Below, one piece after another: positions 27,498-38,362 of a stretch of DNA of 64,000 nucleotides (the stretch's first letter is position 1; every line of letters starts with the position of its first letter). Position numbers and translations under genes: made by a program. The notes below the pieces were generated by a model. It searched no databases and had not been told where the DNA came from. It saw nothing but the letters and a program-made list of their open reading frames with translations. This stretch comes from Sphingomonas ginsengisoli An et al. 2013 (GTDB lineage: Bacteria > Pseudomonadota > Alphaproteobacteria > Sphingomonadales > Sphingomonadaceae). The stretch spans positions 992,001 through 1,056,000 of the forward strand of contig NZ_CP045434.1 of assembly GCF_009363895.1 (NCBI RefSeq), in the 5' to 3' direction.

Positions 27498-27845
27498 ATG
27501 CCAGCCCCACGCCCGGTCGTCGCCGCTCTACTCCTCCTCCCGCTCGCCGGCTGCGTCGCCGGGATGGTCGCGGGCGCCGCCGGCATGGCCGCGCGCGAGG
27601 CGCAGGGCAGGCCACAAAGCAATGCCGCGCTCGCCCCGCAGGCCCGCGCCGCCTGCACCGCCCGCGCCGCGCCGCTCGGCACCGTCGCGATCATCGACGT
27701 CGTCCAGGACAGCGTGGACCGGCTGACCGTCTGGGGCACGGTTACCGGCGCCAGCGGCCGTCAGTCGTTCGAATGCCGCTTCACCACCGCCATCACCGCC
27801 TTCAAGCTCCGCCCGATCCCGGCGCGGGCCGGCAGCGGCCATTGA
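27498..27845 (+). CDS. Small lipoprotein, function unknown
   Basis: A 115-residue product with a lipoprotein signal (APRPVVAALLLLPLAGC, Cys at about residue 19). The mature domain contains ACTARAAPLGTVAIIDVV and SFECRFTTAITAFKLRPI, a pattern of small beta-rich envelope proteins with two cysteines. No named family. It is followed after 17 bases by another exported protein gene. Start ATG 27498. Confidence 0.7.
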   Translation: MPAPRPVVAALLLLPLAGCVAGMVAGAAGMAAREAQGRPQSNAALAPQARAACTARAAPLGTVAIIDVVQDSVDRLTVWGTVTGASGRQSFECRFTTAITAFKLRPIPARAGSGH

Positions 27846-27862
27846 CCGTTCGGGAGCCGACC

Positions 27863-28744
27863 GTGCGTATTGTCTCATTCATCGCCCTCGCCGCCGTGAC
27901 CGCGCCGCTCGCGGCCGCGCCGCCGCCGGTCGCGCCGCCGCCGCCCGCCGAGCCTCCAATTGTCACCGTGACCGCCGCGCCCGACGTCGATCGGCAGGTC
28001 AAGGATTTCGTCGGCTCGCTTGCGCCCCACCCGCTCGAGCAGGTCGGCGTGCTCGCCGCGAGCTTCTGCCCCGCCGTGCAGGGGCTGGCGAAAGAGGATG
28101 CGGCGGCGATCGCGGCGCGGCTGCGGACGGTGGCGAGCGCGGTCGGGGTCAAGGTCGGCGTACCGTCCTGCCGCCCCAACATGCTGCTCATCGCCACTCC
28201 CGACAAGCGCGCCTTCGTTCGCCTGCTGGCCGAGCGCCAGCCCGACGCCCTCGGCAACCTCGACCCTGCCCCGCTACGCGCGCTGCTGCGCACCCCGGGC
28301 TATGCGACCGCGTGGCAGCTCGGCGGCAAGGTCACCGACACCGGCCAGGCGCTGAACGACGCCTCCGACATGACCCCGATGCGCCTTGGCGCGTCGGCCA
28401 GCCGGCTCGGCGACCGCACCCGCCCGGTGTTCGACGTCGCCGTGCTGGTGGTCGAACAGCGCGGCCTCGCCGGGCTGACGCGCGACCAGCTCGCCGATTA
28501 TGCGGCGATGCGCTTCCTCACCGGCGCCGATCCGGCCCGGGTGCAGCAAGGCCGCACCCCAACCGTCCTCAAGGTCCTCGATGCCCCCAAGGACGCAGTC
28601 GTGCCCGCGGGTCTCACCACATGGGACTTCAGCTATCTCCGCGCCCTCTACGGCGCGCGTGAATTCGGCACCGGCCCGTCCCAGCGCGGCGACATTCGCC
28701 GCGCGCTCAAGCAACAGGTCGAGCGGGCACGGCGCGACAAGTAA
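27863..28744 (+). CDS. Exported protein of unknown function
   Basis: A 293-residue protein with a signal peptide (IVSFIALAAVTAPLAAA) and a Pro-rich linker, then a domain with QVGVLAASFCPAVQGL, NMLLIATPDKRAFVRLLAE, and DQLADYAAMRFLTGADP towards the end. I do not recognise the family with certainty; similar hypothetical proteins with LADYAAMR and FSYLRALY segments occur in sphingomonads. The start is GTG 27863 with GGGAG upstream. It lies 17 bases after the lipoprotein gene and is probably co-transcribed. Confidence 0.68.
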   Translation: MRIVSFIALAAVTAPLAAAPPPVAPPPPAEPPIVTVTAAPDVDRQVKDFVGSLAPHPLEQVGVLAASFCPAVQGLAKEDAAAIAARLRTVASAVGVKVGVPSCRPNMLLIATPDKRAFVRLLAERQPDALGNLDPAPLRALLRTPGYATAWQLGGKVTDTGQALNDASDMTPMRLGASASRLGDRTRPVFDVAVLVVEQRGLAGLTRDQLADYAAMRFLTGADPARVQQGRTPTVLKVLDAPKDAVVPAGLTTWDFSYLRALYGAREFGTGPSQRGDIRRALKQQVERARRDK

Positions 28745-28802
28745 GGCACGGCCCGCGCGACCCGCGATTGCCCTCCCCCGCCCCCGTCGCTAACGCCGCC
28801 TC

Positions 28803-30079
28803 GTGCCCACTTCCCCCCTCGCGATCCGCGATTTCCGGCTCTACTGGCTCGCCCGCTTCTGCGCGGTGATCTCGACCATGGGGATGGTAGTGATCATCGG
28901 CTACCAGGTCTACGACACCGCCCGCGCCCATTATGGCATGTCGATCAAGGAAGCCTCCTTCGTCCTCGGCCTGCTCGGCGCCGCGCAATTCGTGCCGCTC
29001 GCCTTTTTGACCCCCGTCGCCGGTTGGGTCGCCGACCGCTTCGAGCGGCGCACCGTGGCGCGCTTCGCCAACGGGATAGACGCCTCGATCGCGCTGATGC
29101 TCGGGCTGGCGACGATGAACGGCTGGCTCACCCTGCCGCTGCTATTCACCCTCGCCGCGCTCCACGGCGTCGCCCGCGTATTCGTCGGTCCGGCGATGTC
29201 GGCGATCGCCCCCAACATCGTTCCGCCCGAGCTGCTGCCCAAGGCGATCGCGCTCTCCTCCATCGCCTGGCAGAGCGCCACCGTCGCCGGCCCAGCGCTC
29301 GGCGGCTTCCTCTATGCCGCCCACCCGAGCGCGCCTTACTGGACCGCCGCCGCGCTGATGATCGCGGCGATGCTGCTGATCACCCCCATCCGCCGCATCG
29401 TCCCACCGAAGATCGAGGGTCATCCCCATCCTATCCGCCAGATGGTCGACGGACTGACCTACGTCCGCGGCCACCGCTTCCTCCTAGGCGCGATCACGCT
29501 CGATCTATTCGCCGTCCTGCTCGGCGGTGCGACCGCGATGCTGCCGGTCTATGCCCGCGACATCCTCGCAGTCGGGACCGAGGGGCTCGGCCTGCTCCGC
29601 GCCGCGCCGGCGGTCGGCGCCGCGGTGGTCGCCGCGGTGTTCGCGGTCCGCCCGCTCCACCGCAACGTCGGGGTAAAAATGCTCTGGGCGGTCGCCGCGT
29701 TCGGCCTCGCCACCATCCTCTTCGGCCTGTCGCGCAACTTCCCGGCGAGCCTGCTCATCCTCGCCGGCCTCGGCGCCGCCGACATGCTCAGCGTCTACGT
29801 CCGCTCGAGCCTGGTCCAGCTCCACACCCCCGACATGATGCGCGGGCGGGTCTCGGCCGTCTCGGGGCTCGCCATCTCGGCCTCCAATGAACTGGGCGAA
29901 CTCCAGTCCGGGCTGTTCGCTGCCATGCTCGGCCCGGTCGGCGCGGTGGTGTTCGGCGGCGCCGCGGCCATTGTTATTGCGGGTGCGTGGTCCCAACTGT
30001 TTCCCGAACTTCGGCGGGCGCGAACCTTCGACCCGCCGCCAGAGGTGCTCGCCAGGGCTGTGACTGAGGAGAAACCCGC

Positions 30080-30083
<4 letters not shown>
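28803..30083 (+). CDS. MFS transporter (MFS_3/enterobactin-exporter type)
   Basis: A 426-residue, 12-helix major facilitator protein. The loop 2-3 motif is [17 protein letters not shown], and the [14 protein letters not shown] start is typical of the MFS_3 (EntS-like) branch. A drug, siderophore or metabolite export role is likely; the substrate is unknown. The start is a GTG at 28803. The stop overlaps the cysK start as ATGA, a coupling that hints at export of a sulfur or amino-acid metabolite, but that is inference. Confidence 0.87.
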
Positions 30084-30997
<914 letters not shown>

Positions 30998-31007
30998 AGT
31001 TGAAGGG

Positions 31008-31018
31008 TTGTTAACCTG
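31008..31018 (+). promoter_or_regulatory. TTGTTAACCTG motif upstream of the c-di-GMP gene
   Basis: Same 11-base word as at 11580-11590; it includes TTAACC. A second GTTAAC lies at 31035-31040. Together they could be half-sites for a regulator such as CtrA in front of a signalling gene. Confidence 0.3.
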
Positions 31019-31116
31019 ATCGGTTGCTAGGGTCGTTAACGCCTCGGCCGGTACATCATCCCCGCTCGAGAAAGTGGGGACGAATGCGTCGGCAGCGGCT
31101 TGAAGGCGGAGTGGGC

Positions 31117-33768
31117 ATGACGGGGCTACCCCCGCGCACGTCCGTTCGCGAAGCGCTGTTCTTCGACGTCGCGCCGACCGAATCGGCCGGCGACGGCATC
31201 CTCGCCACGCGCCGGGTCCGCACCTTCAGCAACGGCCCGATGCTGCTCGCCGCCAGCCACGCCGTGGTCGGCATCACCGTGCTTTGCTACGGCCTGTCGG
31301 GCTCGTCGTGGCGCGGCATCTTCTCGGCTGTGCTTCCGCTCCTCCTGGCGATGCTGCTCGACGGGGCGATGGGCCTGTTCCTCGCGCAGTTCCGCCGGCT
31401 CAATTTCGCGCCGCACAGCGTCGGTCGGATCACCATGGCCTATCTCGCCGGCTCGGGTGTCCTGTGGATGCTGTTCGCCGGCGCCGCCTCGCGCTTCGAA
31501 GGGCTAGACCAGGCGAGCTTCCTGCCGCTGGTGCTCGGCGCCGGCCTCACCATGCGCTCGCTGGTCAGCTTCGGTTCGCCCCCGCTGTCGATCGTCAACG
31601 CGCTGGTCGCCACTTTCGGCGCCTTCCTCTTTTCGGGCAGCACCGAGGTCACCGCGACCATCGGTGCGCTCAGCCTGCTGACCGTCGGCTATAGCGTCGC
31701 GGTCACCCGGCTGATGCTCGCCAATGCCCGCCGCCGCCTCCAGCTCGACCATCTCGCCCAGAAGGCGCTCCACTTCGTCGAGGAGTTCGAGGCCTCGGGC
31801 CGCGGCTGGTTCTGGGAGACCAACTCGGCCGGCACCCTGTCCTACGTCTCGCAGCAGCTCGCCGACGACTTCAAGACGACCCCCAGCGCGTTGCTCGGCC
31901 GCCAGTTCACCGACCTCCTCTCGGTCGACATGGAGAAGGGCGAGGAGATGCGCGACGAGCGCACGCTCGGCTTCCACCTGTCGGCGCGCTTCCCCTTCTC
32001 CGACGTGGTGGTCCGCCCGGCCAGCGACCCCAACGTCCACTGGTCGCTGTCGGGCAACCCGATCTTCGACGACAATGGCCGTTTCCTCGGCTTTCGCGGC
32101 ATTGGCACCGACCTCACCGAGCAGCGCCGTTCGGAGCAGGAGATCAGCCGCCTCGCCCGCTACGACAGCCTGACCAGCCTGCCCAACCGGCCGATGATGC
32201 GCCAGACGCTCGACGAGGCACTGCGCAACGCCGCCCGCCGCCAGCGCGCCTGCTCACTGTTCCTGATCGACCTCGACCGCTTCAAGAACGTCAACGACAC
32301 GCTTGGCCATCCCGCCGGCGACGCCCTACTCAAGCAGGTCGCCCAGCGGCTGACCGCGGTGCTCGGCGATCACGGCAAGGTCGGGCGGCTTGGCGGCGAC
32401 GAGTTCAAGGCCGTCCTTCCCGGCGCCGCCGAAGTCGGCCTGATCGAGAACCTCGCCCGCACCCTCATCAGCGAAGTCTCGCGCCCCTACGACATCGATG
32501 GCCATCGGGTGACCATCGGCGCCAGCGTCGGCATCGCCATCGGCGACCCCGGCCGCGCCTGCGCCGACTCGATGATCCGCAACGCCGACCTGGCGCTCTA
32601 CGCCGCCAAGGCCGCCGGGCGCGGCAAGCATTGCTTCTACGAACCCTCGATGCACTCCGAGGCGACCGACCGCCAAATGCTCGAGAACGAGCTCCGCCTC
32701 GCGCTCGACCGCAACGAACTTAGCGTCGCTTACCAGCCGATCATCCGCGTCGCCGGCGAGGAAGTCGCCGGCTTCGAGGCGCTGGTCCGCTGGTCGCATC
32801 CGATCCGCGGCTCGATCTCGCCCGCCAAGTTCATCCCGCTCGCCGAGGAATGCGGGATGATCGGGCCGATCGGCGCGTGGGTCCTGCGCACCGCCATTGC
32901 CGAGGCCACCAACTGGCCCGAGAACGTCCGCATCGCGATCAACCTCTCGCCGATCCAGTTCAACGATCCGCAGATCGTCGAGACCGTCGCCGAGGCGCTG
33001 CGCGACACCGGCTGTGCCCCGAACCGGGTCGAGCTCGAGATCACCGAAGGCGTGTTCCTCGCCGACAGCGACGCCACCGAAGAGACATTCGCTAGGCTGA
33101 AGCGACTCGGCGTCCGCCTGGTGCTCGATGATTTCGGCACCGGCTACTCCTCGCTCGGCTATCTGCGCCACGCGCCGTTCGACAAGATCAAGATCGACCA
33201 GAGCTTTGTCCGCGGCGCCGCCAGCGTGTCGAGCCGCAACGCCGCGCTGATCCGCGCGATCGTGACGCTCGCCGAAAGCCTGCAGATGGAAACCGTCGCC
33301 GAGGGCGTCGAGACCCACGACGACCTCGCCCTGATCCGCGAGCTCGGAGTCGCCCAGGTCCAGGGCTATATCTTCGGCCGCCCGACCGACGGTGAGGGCG
33401 CCAGCCGGCTCGCCAAGGCTGCGGCGGTCGAGGCCGACGGCCACCAGTTCATCCGCCAGCCGCGGCAGCGGCTGATGCGCCGCGCGATCACCGCCATCCA
33501 AGGCCAGGTCCGCGAGGTCCGCCTGCGCAACATCTCCTCGACCGGGGCGCTGGTCGAGTGCCCGATCCCGGTCACCCCGGGGATGCAGATCGCGCTCGAC
33601 ATCGTTGGCGTCGGCCCGGTCGGCGGAATCGTCCGCTGGGCCTCCAAGGACCGCTTCGGGCTCCAGTTCGACGGCGACTTCGACCTCGCCAGGCTCGCCC
33701 CCAAGCCGATCAAGCGCAACGACGTCACGGTGCTCCGCCCGTGGTACGTCGACCAGGCGGCGAGCTGA
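31117..33768 (+). CDS. Membrane-bound PAS-GGDEF-EAL-PilZ cyclic-di-GMP protein
   Basis: An 883-residue signalling protein. Residues about 35-195 hold several membrane helices; a PAS-like domain (about 215-335, ending GIGTDLTEQRRSE) precedes a GGDEF domain with an intact RLGGDEF site at about 425-430. An EAL domain (EALVRWSHP about 552, DDFGTGYSS about 670) retains the key metal and catalytic motifs. A C-terminal PilZ domain has RxxxR at about 780 (RQRLMRR) and NxSxxG at about 805 (NISSTGALVE). It could both make and degrade c-di-GMP and sense it through PilZ. The start is ATG 31117 after GGAG; 31084 is an alternative. Confidence 0.92.
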   Translation: MTGLPPRTSVREALFFDVAPTESAGDGILATRRVRTFSNGPMLLAASHAVVGITVLCYGLSGSSWRGIFSAVLPLLLAMLLDGAMGLFLAQFRRLNFAPHSVGRITMAYLAGSGVLWMLFAGAASRFEGLDQASFLPLVLGAGLTMRSLVSFGSPPLSIVNALVATFGAFLFSGSTEVTATIGALSLLTVGYSVAVTRLMLANARRRLQLDHLAQKALHFVEEFEASGRGWFWETNSAGTLSYVSQQLADDFKTTPSALLGRQFTDLLSVDMEKGEEMRDERTLGFHLSARFPFSDVVVRPASDPNVHWSLSGNPIFDDNGRFLGFRGIGTDLTEQRRSEQEISRLARYDSLTSLPNRPMMRQTLDEALRNAARRQRACSLFLIDLDRFKNVNDTLGHPAGDALLKQVAQRLTAVLGDHGKVGRLGGDEFKAVLPGAAEVGLIENLARTLISEVSRPYDIDGHRVTIGASVGIAIGDPGRACADSMIRNADLALYAAKAAGRGKHCFYEPSMHSEATDRQMLENELRLALDRNELSVAYQPIIRVAGEEVAGFEALVRWSHPIRGSISPAKFIPLAEECGMIGPIGAWVLRTAIAEATNWPENVRIAINLSPIQFNDPQIVETVAEALRDTGCAPNRVELEITEGVFLADSDATEETFARLKRLGVRLVLDDFGTGYSSLGYLRHAPFDKIKIDQSFVRGAASVSSRNAALIRAIVTLAESLQMETVAEGVETHDDLALIRELGVAQVQGYIFGRPTDGEGASRLAKAAAVEADGHQFIRQPRQRLMRRAITAIQGQVREVRLRNISSTGALVECPIPVTPGMQIALDIVGVGPVGGIVRWASKDRFGLQFDGDFDLARLAPKPIKRNDVTVLRPWYVDQAAS

Positions 33769-33772
33769 GCGC

Positions 33773-35224
33773 TTAACGCGAGGCGACCACCCGCAGGCTG
33801 GCGGCGCCCGTTTCCTTTTCGGTGAGATCGGTCAGCCGGGTCGGATAATCGCCGGTGAAGCAGGCATCGCAGCGCTGCGGCTGGGCCGGATCGCGCGCGT
33901 CGCCCAGCGCCCGGTAGAGCCCGTCGATGCTGATGAACGCCAGGCTGTCGGCATTGATGTATTTCGCCATCGCCGCGACATCCATCTGCGCCGCGAGCAG
34001 CTTGGCCCGCTCGGGCGTGTCGACCCCGTAGAAGCAGCTGTGGCGCGTCGGCGGCGAGGCAATCCTGAGGTGGACTTCGGCCGCGCCGGCGTCGCGCATC
34101 ATCTGCACGATCTTGACGCTGGTGGTGCCGCGCACGATCGAATCGTCGATCAGCACGATGCGCTTGCCGCGGATCAGCGCCGAATTGGCATTGTGCTTCA
34201 GCTTGACGCCGAGGTGACGGACTTCCTGGCTCGGCTGGATGAAGGTCCGTCCGACATAGTGCGAACGGATGATGCCGAGCTCGAACGGCACGCCAGACGC
34301 CTGGCTGTAGCCGATCGCCGCGGGCACCCCGCTGTCGGGGACCGGCACGACGATGTCGGCCTCGACCGGCGCCTCTTCGGACAGGACCGCGCCGATGTTC
34401 TTGCGCGCCTCATAGACCGAGACGCCGTCGGCGACGCTGTCGGGCCGGCTGAAATAGACATGCTCGAAGATGCACGGCCGCGGCGACTGCGCGGCGAACG
34501 GACGGAAGCTCCGCACCCCCTCGCCGTTGACCAGCACCATCTCGCCCGGCTGGACGTCGCGCTCATAATGCGCGCCGATGACATCGAGCGCGACCGTCTC
34601 GCTGGCGAAGATCACCGAATCGCCGATCCGCCCCATCACCAGCGGCCGGATGCCAAGCGGGTCGCGCACCGCGATCAGCCCCTGCTCGGTCAGCATCAGC
34701 AGCGAGTAAGCGCCCTCGACCTGGTTCAAGGCATCGACGATCCGGTCGAGCGGCTGCGTTTCCTGCGAAGTGGCGACGAGGTGGATGATGACCTCGGTGT
34801 CCGAGGTCGACTGGAAGATCGAGCCGCGCCGGTTGAGCGTCCGCCTGAGCTTCATCGCGTTGGAGATGTTGCCGTTGTGGGCGACCGCGAAGCCGCCCTC
34901 GGCCAGCTCGGCGAACAGCGGCTGGACGTTACGCATGGCCGAGCTGCCGGTGGTCGAATAGCGCACGTGCCCGATCGCGGTCCGGCCCGGCAATGCGCGA
35001 ATCACCTCGTCGCGGTCGAAGTTGCCGGCGACATGGCCGGCCGCGCGGTGCGAATGGAAATTGGACCCATCGAGGCTGCTGATCCCGGCCGCCTCCTGCC
35101 CGCGGTGCTGGAGGGCGTGGAGCCCCAGCGCGACGAAGCTCGCCGCCGCCTCGGCATTCCAGATGCCGAAGATGCCGCACTCTTCCTTGAGCTTGTCGTC
35201 ATCGAACGGGTTGGTCGAGAGCAT
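33773..35224 (-). CDS. purF: Amidophosphoribosyltransferase PurF
   Basis: First committed step of purine synthesis: glutamine + PRPP to phosphoribosylamine. The 483-residue protein is of the B. subtilis type: a propeptide of about 15 residues before catalytic Cys16 (EECGIFG), the glutaminase motifs HVRYSTTGSS and AHNGNISN, the PRPP loop LIDDSIVRGTTS, and cysteines positioned for a [4Fe-4S] cluster (PCIFEHVYF, SCFYGV, CDACFTGDYP). The start is ATG 35222-35224. Only four bases separate its stop from the convergent c-di-GMP gene. Confidence 0.97.
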   Translation of the reverse strand: MLSTNPFDDDKLKEECGIFGIWNAEAAASFVALGLHALQHRGQEAAGISSLDGSNFHSHRAAGHVAGNFDRDEVIRALPGRTAIGHVRYSTTGSSAMRNVQPLFAELAEGGFAVAHNGNISNAMKLRRTLNRRGSIFQSTSDTEVIIHLVATSQETQPLDRIVDALNQVEGAYSLLMLTEQGLIAVRDPLGIRPLVMGRIGDSVIFASETVALDVIGAHYERDVQPGEMVLVNGEGVRSFRPFAAQSPRPCIFEHVYFSRPDSVADGVSVYEARKNIGAVLSEEAPVEADIVVPVPDSGVPAAIGYSQASGVPFELGIIRSHYVGRTFIQPSQEVRHLGVKLKHNANSALIRGKRIVLIDDSIVRGTTSVKIVQMMRDAGAAEVHLRIASPPTRHSCFYGVDTPERAKLLAAQMDVAAMAKYINADSLAFISIDGLYRALGDARDPAQPQRCDACFTGDYPTRLTDLTEKETGAASLRVVASR

Positions 35225-35357
35225 CGCCTGATCGCCTGTCGGTGAGGAGAGCCGCGAATATAGGGGCGCCGGCCGCGCTTGTCGCCCCTCCCTGACCGCC
35301 CTCGCGCCACCGCTCGGCGCTTGAACAAGCGAAGCCCGCCTGCCACCTCCTTCAGCC

Positions 35358-35783
35358 ATGCCGGCCAGCGCTTCCCGCTTCATAACCCTCGCGCTGATCG
35401 CCGGCGCCCTCGCCGCCTGCCGCCAGCAGCCCTCCCCCACCAACAACGTCGCCGCCACCCCGGCACCGGTGCTGAGCTTCGCCGGCACCGGCCGCGATCG
35501 CCTGTGCCTCGCCGGCAACCGCGCCGCCTTCATCACCTACGCCGCCGCCGGCGACCATAATTGCAGCGTCCGCGGCACGCTCGCCGGCGCCACCCTCACC
35601 GCCGACGGCGACGCGCAGTGCCAAGTCACCGTGACCCGCACCGGCGACTCGATACGGCTCGGCCCGATCGCGCCGAACTGCGCTTATTATTGCGCCGCCC
35701 CGGCCAGCTTCGCGGGCAAGACCTTCACCCGCACGCCGAAGCCCGAACCGGTCACCGACCTCGCCGGCGATCCGCTTTGCTGA
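35358..35783 (+). CDS. Cysteine-rich lipoprotein, function unknown
   Basis: A 141-residue product with a lipoprotein signal (SRFITLALIAGALAAC, Cys at about 21). The mature part has six further cysteines (RLCLAG, NCSVRG, QCQVTV, NCAYYC, DPLC), suggesting disulfides in the periplasm. No family is recognised. Divergent from purF with 133 bases between; that gap contains a short dyad CGCTTG-AA-CAAGCG at 35318-35331. Start ATG 35358. Confidence 0.7.
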   Translation: MPASASRFITLALIAGALAACRQQPSPTNNVAATPAPVLSFAGTGRDRLCLAGNRAAFITYAAAGDHNCSVRGTLAGATLTADGDAQCQVTVTRTGDSIRLGPIAPNCAYYCAAPASFAGKTFTRTPKPEPVTDLAGDPLC

Positions 35784-35849
35784 CATTATTGTTGATTAGC
35801 TGAGGCCCAACCCCCTAGACCCCGTCCAGACCTTCATCGGAGACGCCCC

Positions 35850-37646
35850 ATGCCCGTCTACACCGCCCCCGTCCGCGATACCCGCTACCTCCTCGACCAC
35901 ATCGTCGAGATGCACAACTACGGCAATCTGCCGGGCTTCGAGGACGCCACGCCGGACATGGTCGAGGCGATCCTTGGCGAAGGTGCGCGCTTCTGCGAGG
36001 AAGTGCTGACCCCCCTCAATCGCGTCGGCGACGAGGTCGGCTGCAAGCGCAACGACGACGGCACCGTCACCACCCCGCCGGGCTTCAAGGACGCCTACAA
36101 GCAATTCTGCGAGCTGGGCTTCACCTCGCTCTCCGCCCCGGCCGAGTTCGGCGGCCAGAACCTGCCCCACGTCCTCGCCACCGCGATGAGCGAATACATC
36201 CTCTCGGCCAACCAGAGCTTCGAGATGTATAATGGCCTGACCCAGGGCGCGATCGCCGCGCTGCTGGTCAAGGGCAGTCCTGAACAGCAGCAGACCTATC
36301 TGCCCAAGATGGTCGGGGGCACCTGGACCGGCACCATGAACCTGACCGAGCCGCATTGCGGCACCGACCTCGGCCTCATCAAGACCAAGGCCGAGCCGCA
36401 GGCCGACGGCAGCTACAGGATCTCGGGCACCAAGATCTTCATCTCGTCGGGCGAGCACGACATGTCCGACAACATCATCCACCTGGTGCTCGCCAAGATC
36501 ACCGGCGCGCCCGACAATGTGAAGGGCATCTCGCTGTTCATCGTGCCCAAGTTCCTCGTCAAGGAGGACGGCAGCCCGGGTGAGCGCAACGCGCTCGGCT
36601 GCGGCTCGATCGAGCACAAGATGGGCATCCACGGCAATTCGACCTGCGTCATGAACTATGACGGCGCGACCGGCTGGCTGGTGGGCGAGCCCGAGAAGGG
36701 CCTCGCCGCCATGTTCATCATGATGAACGCCGCCCGCCTCGGCGTCGGCCTGCAGGGCCTCGCCCAGGGCGAGGTCGCCTATCAGAACGCCGTCGCCTAC
36801 GCGAAGGATCGCCGCCAGGGCCGCGCGCTCCGCCCCGATCAGCGCGATCCCGACGCCAAGGCCGACACATTGTTCGTCCACCCCGACGTCCGCCGCATGC
36901 TGCTCGAGGCCAAGGCGTTCAACGAGGCGGCGCGTGCACTCGTCCTGTGGGGCTCGCTCCAGGTCGATCTGAGCCGCAAGGCCGCGACCGAAGAGGACCG
37001 CCAGTCGGCCGACGACCTGATCAGCCTGCTGACCCCGGTCATCAAGGGCTACCTCACCGACAAGGGGTTCGAGGCCGCGGTCAACATGCAGCAGGTGTTC
37101 GGCGGCCACGGCTACGTCCGCGAATGGGGGATGGAGCAGTTCGTCCGCGACGCCCGCATCGCCCAGATCTACGAGGGCACCAACGGTGTCCAGGCGATGG
37201 ATCTCGTCGGCCGCAAGCTCGGCAAGGATGGCGGCCGCGCCGTCCAGGCTTTCTTCCGCACCGTCGGCGCCGACATTGCCGACACCAAGGCGAACGGCGA
37301 CCCGGCCGGCGTCGCCGCCCCGCTCGAGCAGGCGCTCCAGCACCTCCAGGCGTCGACCATGTGGCTTGCCCAGCACGGCATGGCCGATCCCAACAACGCC
37401 GGCGCCGGCGCGGTGCCCTACATGCACCTGATGGGGCTGGTGACCTTGGGCTGGATGTGGCTCAAGATGGCCAAGGTCAGCGCCCGGCTCGAAAACGAAG
37501 CAGGCGAAGATGCCACCTTCCACCAGACCAAGCTCGCCACCGCGCGCTTTTACGCGCAGCGCGAGCTGCCCAAAGCGAGCGCCTATCGCGGCCAGATCGA
37601 GGCGGGCGCCGAAACCATCATGGCATTGCCGGTCGAGGCGTTCTAA
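35850..37646 (+). CDS. Acyl-CoA dehydrogenase with C-terminal extension (FadE-like, DmdC group)
   Basis: A 598-residue FAD enzyme oxidising acyl-CoA thioesters. Seen are the FAD segment [42 protein letters not shown], the quinone/FAD-binding [16 protein letters not shown] and the [18 protein letters not shown] segment with the catalytic Glu. The C-terminal 120 residues match the domain found in methylthiopropionyl-CoA and related dehydrogenases. Start ATG 35850 after GGAG. An SDR gene follows after 11 bases, so a small catabolic unit is likely. Confidence 0.93.
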   Translation: MPVYTAPVRDTRYLLDHIVEMHNYGNLPGFEDATPDMVEAILGEGARFCEEVLTPLNRVGDEVGCKRNDDGTVTTPPGFKDAYKQFCELGFTSLSAPAEFGGQNLPHVLATAMSEYILSANQSFEMYNGLTQGAIAALLVKGSPEQQQTYLPKMVGGTWTGTMNLTEPHCGTDLGLIKTKAEPQADGSYRISGTKIFISSGEHDMSDNIIHLVLAKITGAPDNVKGISLFIVPKFLVKEDGSPGERNALGCGSIEHKMGIHGNSTCVMNYDGATGWLVGEPEKGLAAMFIMMNAARLGVGLQGLAQGEVAYQNAVAYAKDRRQGRALRPDQRDPDAKADTLFVHPDVRRMLLEAKAFNEAARALVLWGSLQVDLSRKAATEEDRQSADDLISLLTPVIKGYLTDKGFEAAVNMQQVFGGHGYVREWGMEQFVRDARIAQIYEGTNGVQAMDLVGRKLGKDGGRAVQAFFRTVGADIADTKANGDPAGVAAPLEQALQHLQASTMWLAQHGMADPNNAGAGAVPYMHLMGLVTLGWMWLKMAKVSARLENEAGEDATFHQTKLATARFYAQRELPKASAYRGQIEAGAETIMALPVEAF

Positions 37647-37657
37647 GCGCCTCGCCC

Positions 37658-38362
37658 ATGACTGATCTCAAGGACAAGCTCGCGCTGGTCACCGGCGCGA
37701 GCCGCGGCATCGGCGCGGCCTCGGCGGAGGCGCTCGCCCGAGCCGGCGCGCACGTCATCCTCGTCGCCCGCAACGGCAAGGCGATGGAGGATGTCGAGGA
37801 ACGCATCCATGCGGCCGGCGGCTCGGCGACCATCGCCCCATTGGACCTCACCGACGCCGACGGCATCGCCAAGCTGTCGGCCGCGGTCGCCGAGCGCTGG
37901 GGCAAGCTCGACCTGCTGATGCTCAACGCGGGCATGCTCGGCAGCCTGTCGCCGGTGCAGGACATCGACCCCAAGGAATATACCCGGATCCTCAATTTGA
38001 ACCTGGTCGCCAACCTTGCGCTGATCAACGCCTTCGATCCGCTGCTCAAGCGCTCGGACAAGGCGGAAGTCATCGCCGTCACCAGCTCGGTCGGTGCCAG
38101 GCCCCGTGCCTTCTGGGGCGCCTACGGCTCGTCCAAGGCCGCGCTCGAAAGCCTGCTCGGCGCCTACGCCGACGAGACCGCCTACACCGGCAGGCTCCGC
38201 GTCACGATCCTCGACCCCGGCGCCACCCGCACCCGCATGCGCAGCCTCGCTTTCCCGGGCGAGGAGCCCGAGAGCGTCAAGCCGCCCGAAGCCGTCGCCG
38301 ATCGGCTAATCGCCTTGCTCGGCGAGGAACGCGAGACCGGCGCGAAGGTCCGGGTCGACTAG
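37658..38362 (+). CDS. Short-chain dehydrogenase/reductase
   Basis: A 234-residue classical SDR with TGASRGIG, LNAG, catalytic Ser in VTSSVGA and Tyr/Lys in YGSSK. The C-terminal segment DPGATRTRMRSLAFPGEEPE fits the YciK-like branch. It follows the acyl-CoA dehydrogenase by 11 bases and may reduce or oxidise a beta-hydroxy or keto intermediate of the same pathway; substrate unknown. Start ATG 37658. The TAG stop is interlocked with that of the convergent hydrolase (CTAG, 38359-38362). Confidence 0.87.
   Translation: MTDLKDKLALVTGASRGIGAASAEALARAGAHVILVARNGKAMEDVEERIHAAGGSATIAPLDLTDADGIAKLSAAVAERWGKLDLLMLNAGMLGSLSPVQDIDPKEYTRILNLNLVANLALINAFDPLLKRSDKAEVIAVTSSVGARPRAFWGAYGSSKAALESLLGAYADETAYTGRLRVTILDPGATRTRMRSLAFPGEEPESVKPPEAVADRLIALLGEERETGAKVRVD

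Noticed and set aside
35318..35331. Dyad CGCTTG-AA-CAAGCG between purF and the lipoprotein gene
   Set aside because: Six-base arms in GC-rich DNA occur by chance, and no regulator with this site is suggested by the neighbours.
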